Origin: RUG760 sp045642205
Lineage (GTDB): Bacteria; Bacillota; Clostridia; Lachnospirales; Bianqueaceae
Direction: 5' to 3'
NCBI GenBank assembly: GCA_045642205.1
Contig: JAZUIK010000012.1
Location: forward strand, 1 to 25,903
Length of the DNA stretch: 25,903 nt
How positions within the stretch are numbered: position 1 is the first letter of the stretch; the number at the start of each line of letters is the position of its first letter. The notes beneath the pieces are model-generated. The model was given only the letters and a program-made list of their open reading frames with translations, was not told the DNA's origin and did no database searches. Shown in pieces: positions 15,094 to 22,453 of the stretch. A program made the translations under genes and the position numbers.

Positions 15094-15993
15094 ATGAAAC
15101 TGGGAACCACAGAACTTAGAAATCCCGCAACTACTGACATCGATCTGATGTCCTCCAGGGAGATCGTAGAAGTAATCAACAGAGAAGATCATAAAGTGGC
15201 AGAAGCCATTGAAAAGTGCATCCCTCAGATCGCTGAGGCAGTGGATGTCATCGTGGACAAGATCCGAAACGGTGGACGTCTGGTCTATGTAGGTGCCGGT
15301 ACCTCCGGACGTCTGGGCGTTCTGGATGCTGCAGAGTGTATCCCCACCTATTCCTCCGACCGTGTTGTCGGTGTCCTTGCCGGTGGTAAGGAAGCTATGT
15401 TTGTAGCGCAGGAAGGTGCAGAGGATTCCAAGGAGCTGGCAAGAAAGCAGCTGGATGAGATTGGCTTTACCGCCAAGGATGTGGTCTGTGGTATTGCTGC
15501 CAGCGGACGTACTCCCTTTGTTCTGGGAGCTTTCGACTATGCGCACGAGCTGGGAACCAAGGCTATTGCCGTCGTCAACAACGAAGGTTCTGCGGTTGCC
15601 GCTGCAGCGGACATTGCTATCGAGGCGGTAGTTGGTCCCGAAGTCGTCACCGGTTCCACCCGTATGAAGTCCGGTACTGCCGATAAGATGATCCTGAATA
15701 TCCTCTCTACTGCTGCCATGATCCGCTTAGGTAAGGTCTATTCCAACCTGATGGTAGACCTGCGTGTCTCCAATATCAAACTGGTAGACAGAGCAGAGCG
15801 TATCGTTGCCATGATCGCTGAAGTCGATCAGGAGACGGCAGCTAAGGTGCTGCATGAGTGTGGCGATGTTAAGGTTGCCATTGTTATGATCAAGGCCGGT
15901 GTGGATGCGGATCTTGCCAAGCAGCTGCTGGATAAGAACGAAGGAATCGTCGGTAAGGTTTTTGTCAGTCTTGGAATTGAGGCTGCACGATAA
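15094..15993 (+). CDS. murQ: N-acetylmuramic acid 6-phosphate etherase MurQ
   Basis: MurQ cleaves the D-lactyl ether of MurNAc-6-P to give GlcNAc-6-P and D-lactate. The 299-residue length is standard. The SIS domain shows Y-V-G-A-G-T-S-G-R-L-G (68–78), and D-A-A-E-C-I-P-T carries the proposed catalytic Glu-81. Further family blocks are T-G-S-T-R-M-K-S-G-T and the V-S-N-I-K-L segment. AAGGAG lies before the ATG. The 62-bp gap after murK holds only a small GGACG/CGTCC hairpin and no promoter, so the genes are probably cotranscribed. No murR regulator or PTS transporter (murP) is seen here, so uptake must be encoded elsewhere. No terminator follows; the alaS promoter begins 9 bp after the stop. 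Confidence 0.96.
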   Translation: MKLGTTELRNPATTDIDLMSSREIVEVINREDHKVAEAIEKCIPQIAEAVDVIVDKIRNGGRLVYVGAGTSGRLGVLDAAECIPTYSSDRVVGVLAGGKEAMFVAQEGAEDSKELARKQLDEIGFTAKDVVCGIAASGRTPFVLGAFDYAHELGTKAIAVVNNEGSAVAAAADIAIEAVVGPEVVTGSTRMKSGTADKMILNILSTAAMIRLGKVYSNLMVDLRVSNIKLVDRAERIVAMIAEVDQETAAKVLHECGDVKVAIVMIKAGVDADLAKQLLDKNEGIVGKVFVSLGIEAAR

Positions 15994-16001
15994 GTTTTTG
16001 T

Positions 16002-16030
16002 TTGACACAAAGCGCAAGTGAATCTATAAT
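16002..16030 (+). promoter_or_regulatory. Exact-consensus sigma-A promoter for alaS
   Basis: TTGACA (16002–16007) and TATAAT (16025–16030) match consensus at all 12 positions with a 17-bp spacer. The predicted leader before the ATG at 16069 is only about 30 nt, too short for a T-box. Constitutive strong expression is expected. Confidence 0.9.
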
Positions 16031-16068
16031 TAACAGGATTATGCACTTTTTGCTTTAGGAGAATATAT

Positions 16069-18714
16069 ATGAGACAATTTACTTCTAATGAACTCCGTAA
16101 TCTGTGGAAAGAGTTCTATATTGCCAGAGGTCATGTAGACGTCGGTGCCGTTTCTCTGGTTTCCGATGGTTCTACCGGTGTTCTGTTCAACGTTGCCGGT
16201 ATGCAGCCCCTGATGCCTTACCTTCTGGGTGAGAAGCATCCTCTGGGAACAAGACTCTGCAACGTACAGGGCTGTGTCCGTACCAATGACATCGATTCCG
16301 TAGGCGACAAGAGCCATGTTACCTTCTTCGAGATGATGGGAAGCTGGAGCCTTGGCGACTATTTCAAGGAAGACCGCTGCAACTGGAGCTACGAGCTGCT
16401 GACCCAGGTCTTTGGTTTTGACAAGGATCACCTGGCAGCTACCGTATTCGCAGGAGACGAGAATGCTCCCCGCGATGAGGAAGGTGCACAGTGTCGTATC
16501 AACTCCGGTTTCAAGCCTGAGAATATCTACTACCTTCCCGCTGATGACAACTGGTGGGGACTGGAGTATGGTCCCTGCGGTCCCGATAGTGAAATGTTCT
16601 ACATTGCCGACGTTCCGGATTGCGGTCCCAACTGCGGCCCCGGATGCTCCTGCGGTAAGTATACCGAGCTCGGAAACGACGTATTTATGCAGTATGAGAA
16701 GCATAAGGACGGACATCTGACTCCTCTGAAAAAGAAGAACGTTGATACCGGTTGGGGACTGGAAAGAAACCTGGCATTCCTGAACGGATCCAAGGATGTT
16801 TACCAGACCGACCTCTTCACTCCTGCGATCAGCTACATTGAGAAGACCACCGGCGAGAAGTACAATGCCAACGAGAAGACTACCAAGTCTATGCGTATTC
16901 TGTCCGATCATCTGCGTACCAGTGTTATGCTGATCGGTGATGAAGCCAAACTGGTTCCCGCTAATGCCGGTGCCGGATATGTTCTGCGTCGTCTGATCCG
17001 TCGTGCTGTCCGTCATGGCCGTGCACTGGGTCTGAAGAAAGAGAACATGCTGGAAATCGCAGCAATCTATATCGATCAGGTCTACTCCGAGAGCTATCCT
17101 CTGCTGGTCACCAACCGCAAGTATGTGCTCTCCGAGCTGGAGAAGGAGATCGTCCGTTTCGAGTCTACACTTGAGAACGGTATGAAGGAATTCGGAAAGA
17201 TCCTGGAAGAGACCAAGAAGGCCAATGCCAAGGAGATCGGCGGCAAGGATGCCTTCAAGTTGTATGATACCTTCGGATTCCCCATCGAGCTGACAATTGA
17301 GATGGCAGCGGAAGAGGGAATGACCGTTGATGAAAATGGCTTTGCAGCTGCTATGGAAGAAGCAAAGCAGAGAGCAAGAGATAACCAGAACTTCGCACAG
17401 AAGCTGGATACCAATGCGGACATCTTTGAGTCTGTCAGTGAGGCTACCACCTTTGTTGGCTACGAAAAGAATGAAGCAGAGGCAAAGATCCTCGCTATCG
17501 CTTACGGCGAGGAGCTGGTAGAAGAACTGAAGGAAGGCGAGACCGGTACCATTCTGGTCGACGTCACTCCTTTCTATGCCACCATGGGTGGACAGATGAA
17601 CGACCTTGGTACCATTACCACCGCAGACGGAACCTTCGAGGTTCAGGATGTGGTCAAGGTAAAGGGCGGAAAGGTTGCACATGTTGGTAAAGTTACCTCC
17701 GGAAAGATCGTTCTCGGAAATGCCTGCATGGCTATCGACAAGGAGAGAAGAAGCAGCATCTGCAAGAACCACTCCGTTACTCACCTTCTGCAGAGCGCTC
17801 TGAGAGAGGTTCTGGGCGAGGGTGTTCATCAGGCAGGTTCCTATCAGGATGCAGAGAGAACCCGTTTCGACTTCAGCTATGGTCAGGCAGTCGCTAAGGA
17901 AGACCTGGCAAAGGTGGAAGCGATCGTGAATGCTAAGATCGCTGAGGACCTTCAGGTCATCACCAACGTTATGAGCGTTGAGGAAGCAAAGAGCTCCGGC
18001 GCTATGGCACTGTTCGGTGAGAAGTACGGCGCAGAGGTTCGTGTCGTCTCCATGGGCGATTTCTCCAAAGAACTGTGCGGTGGTACTCACGTATCCCATA
18101 CCGGCGAGATCGGAAACTTCAAGATCGTTGCTGAAAACGGTGTTGCAGCCGGCGTTCGTCGTATCGAAGCCATTACCGGCAAGAATGTTCTTGCTCACTT
18201 TGCAAAGATCGAGAAGGAACTCTCTGAGGCAGCTGTTATCGTTAAGTCTACTCCTGCCGCTCTTCTGGATAAGCTTGCTTCCATGATGAAGGAGATCAAG
18301 GCACTGCAGAGCGAGAATGAGTCTCTGAAGGCAAAGGCTGCACAAAATGCACTGGGTAATGTTATGGATCAGGTCGTCGAAGTAAACGGCGTCAAGATGC
18401 TCGCTACTAAGGTTCCCGGTGTCGATATGAATGGCCTGAGAGACCTGGGAGATCAGCTGAAGGATAAGCTGGGTGAGGGTGTCGTCGTCCTGGCATCCGA
18501 GAAGGATGGCAAGGTCAATCTGATCGCCATGGCAACCGACAGTGCTATGAAGAAGGGAGCTCATGCTGGCAACATGATCAAGGGCATTGCGGCTCTGGTC
18601 GGTGGCGGTGGCGGTGGACGTCCCAATATGGCACAGGCAGGCGGTAAGAATCCTGCCGGAATCGATGCTTGTCTGGAAGAGGCCAAGAAGGTCCTTGCCG
18701 GTCAGATCAAGTAA
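16069..18714 (+). CDS. alaS: Alanine--tRNA ligase with a Cys-rich catalytic-domain segment
   Basis: This 881-residue AlaRS starts after AGGAGA. The catalytic core shows F-F-E-M-M-G-S-W-S-L-G-D-Y-F-K (motif 2 region) and D-T-G-W-G-L-E-R (motif 3). The editing domain is intact, with H-S-V-T-H (568–572) and C-G-G-T-H (670–674). The C-terminal Gly-rich segment (G-G-G-G-G-G-R-P-N) matches the C-Ala/DHHA1 region. Two features are less usual. The common G-P-C-G-P-C-S/T-E-I reads G-P-C-G-P-D-S-E-M (168–176). The following loop has four cysteines (185, 189, 193, 195; C-X3-C-X3-C-X-C), which could bind metal. The N-terminal region is also divergent from the Bacillus type. The enzyme charges tRNA-Ala and clears mischarged Ser or Gly. 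Confidence 0.96.
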   Translation: MRQFTSNELRNLWKEFYIARGHVDVGAVSLVSDGSTGVLFNVAGMQPLMPYLLGEKHPLGTRLCNVQGCVRTNDIDSVGDKSHVTFFEMMGSWSLGDYFKEDRCNWSYELLTQVFGFDKDHLAATVFAGDENAPRDEEGAQCRINSGFKPENIYYLPADDNWWGLEYGPCGPDSEMFYIADVPDCGPNCGPGCSCGKYTELGNDVFMQYEKHKDGHLTPLKKKNVDTGWGLERNLAFLNGSKDVYQTDLFTPAISYIEKTTGEKYNANEKTTKSMRILSDHLRTSVMLIGDEAKLVPANAGAGYVLRRLIRRAVRHGRALGLKKENMLEIAAIYIDQVYSESYPLLVTNRKYVLSELEKEIVRFESTLENGMKEFGKILEETKKANAKEIGGKDAFKLYDTFGFPIELTIEMAAEEGMTVDENGFAAAMEEAKQRARDNQNFAQKLDTNADIFESVSEATTFVGYEKNEAEAKILAIAYGEELVEELKEGETGTILVDVTPFYATMGGQMNDLGTITTADGTFEVQDVVKVKGGKVAHVGKVTSGKIVLGNACMAIDKERRSSICKNHSVTHLLQSALREVLGEGVHQAGSYQDAERTRFDFSYGQAVAKEDLAKVEAIVNAKIAEDLQVITNVMSVEEAKSSGAMALFGEKYGAEVRVVSMGDFSKELCGGTHVSHTGEIGNFKIVAENGVAAGVRRIEAITGKNVLAHFAKIEKELSEAAVIVKSTPAALLDKLASMMKEIKALQSENESLKAKAAQNALGNVMDQVVEVNGVKMLATKVPGVDMNGLRDLGDQLKDKLGEGVVVLASEKDGKVNLIAMATDSAMKKGAHAGNMIKGIAALVGGGGGGRPNMAQAGGKNPAGIDACLEEAKKVLAGQIK

Positions 18715-18738
18715 AAATCTCAAAAATATTATATGAAA

Positions 18739-18798
18739 AAAGAACGCACTTTAGTCTCTCTCATAGCTGAGATCCGGACCAAAGTGCGTTCTTTCTTT
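18739..18798. terminator. Strong, probably bidirectional terminator after alaS
   Basis: AAAGAACGCACTTT (18739–18752) pairs perfectly with 18781–18794, the stem continues past one mismatch (GTC with GAC), and the loop holds a small CTCA/TGAG stem. The plus-strand tail is T-rich but broken by C and G (18792–18801). On the minus strand the stem is followed by an unbroken T run (positions 18741 to 18736), so it should also stop antisense transcription into alaS. Confidence 0.8.
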
Positions 18799-18799
18799 G

Positions 18800-18828
18800 T
18801 TGACATTTGACCTGAAACTGGATATAAT
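18800..18828 (+). promoter_or_regulatory. Exact-consensus sigma-A promoter for rny
   Basis: TTGACA (18800–18805) and TATAAT (18823–18828) are both exact consensus with a 17-bp spacer. The -35 box starts six bases after the stem of the alaS terminator. Transcription would begin near 18835. Confidence 0.9.
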
Positions 18829-18834
18829 TTTAAT

Positions 18835-18965
18835 GTTATTTTGTGTTCTCAAAACTTAATAATACAATCTTGTCTTTATAGGTCCATGTGCCAAACGGGA
18901 AATCTGCATCTGGATCAGCAAAAAGGCAAGTGAACCATGAAAATTGAATAAGGAGGTGTAATGTC
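18835..18965 (+). promoter_or_regulatory. rny leader (about 130 nt) with two tiny upstream ORFs
   Basis: The untranslated leader is long for this window. ATG 18937 opens a four-codon ORF ending at 18951, next to the AAGGAGG ribosome binding site (18950–18956). ATG 18961 opens a seven-codon ORF (M-S-W-T-Q-S-Y) that is out of frame with rny and overlaps its TTG start. No known riboswitch was recognised. Confidence 0.45.
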
Positions 18966-20522
18966 TTGGACCCAATCGTACTGACAATCATTATCGCTGT
19001 CGTCGTTACGATCGCTGCCAGTGTCCTTTGCTTCTTTGCCGGCATTCAGTACCGCAAAAAGATTGCGGAAGCTCAGATCGGCGCTGCAGAAACGAAGGCT
19101 AAGGAGATCATTGACGAAGCTTTAAAGACGGCCGATTCCAAGAAGCGTGAAGTTCTTTTGGAAGCAAAAGAAGAAGCGCTGAAGACGAAGAACGAGATCG
19201 ATCGTGAAGTCAAGGAACGCCGCAACGAGCAGCAGCGTACTGAAAAAAGATTAGTTCAGAAGGAAGAAGCTCTGGATAGAAAGAATGATTCCCTTGAGAA
19301 GAAGGAAGCATCCTTAAATCGTCGTAATGACGAACTGGAGCGTCGATCCAAAGATATTGAGAAGATTCGCGAAGAAAAGCTGGCTGAACTCCAGAGAGTT
19401 TCCGGCATGACCACAGAACAGGCAAAGCAGGTGCTGATCGATTCCGTAAAGGATCAGGTACAGCATGACATTGCCGGTGTTCTGAAGGAAGCAGAAGCTA
19501 AGGCTAAGGACGAAGCTACCGCTACCGCCAGAGAGATCATTACGACCGCGATCCAGCGCTGCGCTGCAGACCACGTAGCAGAGACCACTGTTTCTGTCGT
19601 TGCTCTGCCCAGCGATGAGATGAAGGGCCGTATCATCGGACGTGAAGGACGTAACATCCGTGCACTGGAAACCGCTACCGGTATCGATCTGATCATCGAC
19701 GATACTCCCGAAGCAGTTATCCTTTCCGGTTTCGATCCTGTCCGCCGTGAGATCGCTCGTATCTCCCTTGAGAAGCTGATCGTCGATGGACGTATCCATC
19801 CCGCTCGCATCGAGGAGATGGTCTCTAAGGCTACCAAGGAAGTCGAAGTCAAGATCAAGGAGGAAGGTGAGTCTGCTATGTACGATACTAACGTACACGG
19901 ACTGAACCCCGAGATCGTCAGATTGCTGGGACGTCTGCATTATCGTACCAGTTATGGTCAGAATGTTCTGAAGCATTCTATCGAGGTTTCTCATCTGGCA
20001 GGACTTATGGCTGCAGAGCTCGGACTGGATGTCCGTATGGCAAAGCGTGCCGGTCTGCTGCATGATATCGGTAAGGCAGTTGACCACGAGCAGGAAGGCT
20101 CCCATGTGACTCTTGGTGCTTCTATCCTGCGCAAGTATAAGGAAAACGGTCTTGTCATCAATGCTGTGGAAGCCCATCATGGTGATGTAGAGCCTGAGAG
20201 TTTGATCGCTGTACTGGTGCAGGCTGCCGACTCTATCTCTGCTGCTCGTCCCGGTGCTCGTCGTGAGACCCTGGAGAACTACATCAATCGTCTGGATAAG
20301 TTGGAGAGCATTGCTAACGACTTCGAAGGCGTCAGCAAGAGCTATGCGATCCAGGCCGGTCGTGAGGTTCGTATGGTCGTTGTTCCTGAGCAGGTCAACG
20401 ATGATCAGATGAAGATCCTTGCAAGAGATGTGGCTAAGCGTATCGAACAGGAGATGGATTATCCCGGTCAGATCAAGATCAATGTGATCCGTGAGACCAG
20501 AGTGGTGGACTACGCAAAATGA
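18966..20522 (+). CDS. rny: Ribonuclease Y
   Basis: RNase Y is the membrane-anchored endonuclease that starts much mRNA decay in Firmicutes. Its domains are complete: an N-terminal membrane helix (about residues 4–25), a long charged coiled coil (about 30–200), a KH domain with G-R-I-I-G-R-E-G-R-N-I-R (about 220–231), and an HD domain with L-L-H-D-I-G-K (His-366/Asp-367). The 518-residue length is normal. The start is TTG at 18966; AGGAGG ends 9 nt before it, and the next residues (D-P-I-V-L-T) lead straight into the membrane helix. An out-of-frame ATG at 18961 lies only 4 nt from the same ribosome binding site. The stop overlaps the spoVS start (ATGA). Confidence 0.96.
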   Translation: MDPIVLTIIIAVVVTIAASVLCFFAGIQYRKKIAEAQIGAAETKAKEIIDEALKTADSKKREVLLEAKEEALKTKNEIDREVKERRNEQQRTEKRLVQKEEALDRKNDSLEKKEASLNRRNDELERRSKDIEKIREEKLAELQRVSGMTTEQAKQVLIDSVKDQVQHDIAGVLKEAEAKAKDEATATAREIITTAIQRCAADHVAETTVSVVALPSDEMKGRIIGREGRNIRALETATGIDLIIDDTPEAVILSGFDPVRREIARISLEKLIVDGRIHPARIEEMVSKATKEVEVKIKEEGESAMYDTNVHGLNPEIVRLLGRLHYRTSYGQNVLKHSIEVSHLAGLMAAELGLDVRMAKRAGLLHDIGKAVDHEQEGSHVTLGASILRKYKENGLVINAVEAHHGDVEPESLIAVLVQAADSISAARPGARRETLENYINRLDKLESIANDFEGVSKSYAIQAGREVRMVVVPEQVNDDQMKILARDVAKRIEQEMDYPGQIKINVIRETRVVDYAK

Positions 20523-20785
20523 TCAACGAATCGATCAAAGTATCCGCCCATTCCTCGGTAAACTCTGTGGCAGGTGCCATTGCGGCAGCGATCCGTGATA
20601 GCGGAAAGACACAGATCCAGGTAGTGGGAGCAGGCGCATTGAATCAGGCAGTTAAAGCTGTGATCATTGCCAGAGGGTATCTTGCTCCGGAAGGAAAAGA
20701 CCTGAATATGGTCCCGTCCTTCCAGACAACTTCGATCAACGGTGATGAAAGAACGCTGATCTGTCTTGATATCGAGATAAGGTAA
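20519..20785 (+). CDS. spoVS: Stage V sporulation protein S
   Basis: This 88-residue SpoVS protein is close to the Bacillus form in length and sequence, with the family pattern K-V-S-A-H-S-S-V-N-S-V-A-G-A-I, then G-A-G-A-L-N-Q-A-V-K-A, and a C-terminal I-N-G-D-E-R-T. SpoVS is a small Alba-like dimer needed for spore coat and cortex development in Bacillus, but it also occurs in non-sporulating bacteria, so it does not prove sporulation here. It overlaps rny by 4 nt. Bacillus has rny–ymdB–spoVS; the phosphodiesterase gene ymdB is missing here. Confidence 0.95.
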   Translation: MINESIKVSAHSSVNSVAGAIAAAIRDSGKTQIQVVGAGALNQAVKAVIIARGYLAPEGKDLNMVPSFQTTSINGDERTLICLDIEIR

Positions 20786-20798
20786 ATTACAAACAATG

Positions 20799-20829
20799 AA
20801 AGCTATCGGCATATGTCGGTAGCTTTTTT
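20799..20829 (+). terminator. Rho-independent terminator after spoVS
   Basis: AAAGCTATCG (20799–20808) pairs with CGGTAGCTTT (20817–20826) with one U-G wobble and an 8-nt loop. Six T (20824–20829) follow the GC. It ends the rny–spoVS operon. Confidence 0.85.
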
Positions 20830-20845
20830 GTTGTGTGAAAAACTG

Positions 20846-20874
20846 TGGAAACTCTTCCATTCTTTTGCTATAAT
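20846..20874 (+). promoter_or_regulatory. Extended -10 promoter for purB
   Basis: TATAAT (20869–20874) is preceded by TGC, giving an extended -10 element, and the -35 position holds only TGGAAA (20846–20851), 17 bp away. Transcription would begin near 20881. No purine riboswitch or PurR-type box was recognised. Confidence 0.65.
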
Positions 20875-20946
20875 AAGACTTTAGGATGAGGTATTATGGA
20901 ATCATATGATTCTAAGCGATATAGTTACGAAAGGAGCCTACCGACT

Positions 20947-22380
20947 ATGGCACATGATCGTTATCAGACACCCTTTGGCAGCCGCTACGCATCTCCCGAG
21001 ATGCAGTTCCTGTTCTCCGAGGATAAGAAGTTTACTACCTGGAGAAAACTCTGGATCGCACTGGCTGAATCCGAGAAGGAACTTGGTCTGAATATTACCG
21101 AGGAACAGATCGAAGAACTGAAGAAATTCCAGAATGACATTAACTACGAAGTAGCTCAGGAAAGAGAAAAGCTGGTCCGTCACGATGTCATGAGCCACGT
21201 CTATGCATACGGTGAGCAGGCTCCCACAGCAAAGCCCATCATCCATCTGGGTGCTACCAGCTGTTACGTTGGTGACAATACTGATCTGATCATCATGTAT
21301 GAAGCTATGGAACTGGTCCAGAAGAAGCTGGTCAACGTTATGGCTAACCTGGCAAAGTTCGCAAGAGAGTACAAGGATATGCCTACTCTTGGATTCACCC
21401 ATTATCAGCCTGCACAGCTGACCACCGTTGGTAAGCGTGCCTGCCTGTGGTTGCAGGAACTCTGGATGGACTACGAGCAGATCGAGAACATCCTGAAGAC
21501 TAAGCGCCTTAGAGGTGCTAAGGGAACCACCGGTACCCAGGCTTCCTTCATGGAGCTCTTCGAGGGAGATGAGACCAAGGTCAAGGCTCTGGATAAGATG
21601 GTCGCACAGAAGATGGGCTACGCAGAGAGCTATCCCGTTACCGGACAGACCTACCCCCGAAAGTTTGATACCATCTGCCTGAATGCCCTTTCCTTAGTGG
21701 CTCAGTCCTGCTACAAGTTCGCCGGAGACCTGCGTCTTCTGCAGAACCTGAAGGAAATGGAAGAGCCCTTCGAGAAGAACCAGATCGGTTCCTCTGCTAT
21801 GGCATATAAGAGAAATCCCATGCGCTCCGAGAGAATCTGTTCTCTGGCACGTTACGTCATGATCAACGAGCTGGATCCTGCTATGACTGCTTCCGTTCAG
21901 TGGTTTGAGAGAACTCTGGATGACTCCGCTAACAAGCGTGTGGCTGTCGCAGAGAGCTTCCTGGCTATCGATGGCATCCTGCAGATCATGATCAATGTTA
22001 CCAGCGGAATGGTCGTATATCCCAAGGTTATCCGTGCTCATGTAATGGCTGAACTTCCCTTCATGGCTACCGAGATGATCATTATGAACGAAGTTAAGAT
22101 GGGTGGTGACAGACAGGAACTCCATGAGGCGATCCGTGTCCACTCTATGGCAGCAGCTGCTCAGGTTAAGCAGGAGGGTAAGCCCAATGACCTTCTGGAG
22201 CGTATCATTGCAGATCCTACCTTCAAGATGAGCGAAGAAGAACTCATGAATGCCGTTAAGCCCGAGAACTTCGTTGGCCGTGCACCTTCTCAGGTCGAGG
22301 ACTTCCTTGGCGAGTGCATCGATCCTATCCTGAAGGCACATGAGAAAGAACTGGGTCTGACCGCTCAGCTTTCCGTATAA
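20947..22380 (+). CDS. purB: Adenylosuccinate lyase
   Basis: PurB carries out two fumarate-releasing steps of purine synthesis (SAICAR to AICAR and adenylosuccinate to AMP). The superfamily signature G-S-S-A-M-A-Y-K-R-N-P begins at residue 281 and holds the flexible catalytic loop, and the T-H-Y-Q-P-A-Q block carries a catalytic histidine. The length of 477 residues is normal. The start at 20947 is preferred because AAGGAG lies 10 nt before it and related proteins begin M-x-D-R-Y-x-x-P. An upstream in-frame ATG at 20896, also with a GAGG, would add 17 residues with no family counterpart. It is flanked by a terminator before and a hairpin after, and is probably a single-gene unit. Confidence 0.95.
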   Translation: MAHDRYQTPFGSRYASPEMQFLFSEDKKFTTWRKLWIALAESEKELGLNITEEQIEELKKFQNDINYEVAQEREKLVRHDVMSHVYAYGEQAPTAKPIIHLGATSCYVGDNTDLIIMYEAMELVQKKLVNVMANLAKFAREYKDMPTLGFTHYQPAQLTTVGKRACLWLQELWMDYEQIENILKTKRLRGAKGTTGTQASFMELFEGDETKVKALDKMVAQKMGYAESYPVTGQTYPRKFDTICLNALSLVAQSCYKFAGDLRLLQNLKEMEEPFEKNQIGSSAMAYKRNPMRSERICSLARYVMINELDPAMTASVQWFERTLDDSANKRVAVAESFLAIDGILQIMINVTSGMVVYPKVIRAHVMAELPFMATEMIIMNEVKMGGDRQELHEAIRVHSMAAAAQVKQEGKPNDLLERIIADPTFKMSEEELMNAVKPENFVGRAPSQVEDFLGECIDPILKAHEKELGLTAQLSV

Positions 22381-22402
22381 TCTAAAGAATATTTGACGAA
22401 AC

Positions 22403-22433
22403 CTAACTCCGAAGCTGATGGCTTCGGAGTTAG
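22403..22433 (+). terminator. Perfect 13-bp hairpin between purB and phoH without U-tract
   Basis: CTAACTCCGAAGC (22403–22415) pairs perfectly with 22421–22433 across a 5-nt loop, but is followed by TGAATATG rather than T residues. It ends 20 bp before the phoH ATG and about 8 bp before its GAGGAA ribosome binding site. It could protect the purB 3' end, mark a processing site or affect phoH translation. A classical terminator is less likely. Confidence 0.5.
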
Positions 22434-22453
22434 TGAATATGTGAGGAACAACT

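Noticed and set aside
16031..16068. T-box ahead of alaS
   Set aside because: The leader after the consensus promoter is only about 30 nt, far shorter than any T-box.
16039..18723. An 894-codon minus-strand open frame covering all of alaS
   Set aside because: Its length is striking, but alaS is certain, and the reverse frame has no Shine-Dalgarno site and a Leu/His/Gln/Ser-rich composition as expected from the codon bias of alaS. A conserved-product search would be needed to revive it.
18835..18965. Riboswitch or T-box in the rny leader
   Set aside because: No T-box core, no recognisable aptamer pattern and no terminator before the start.
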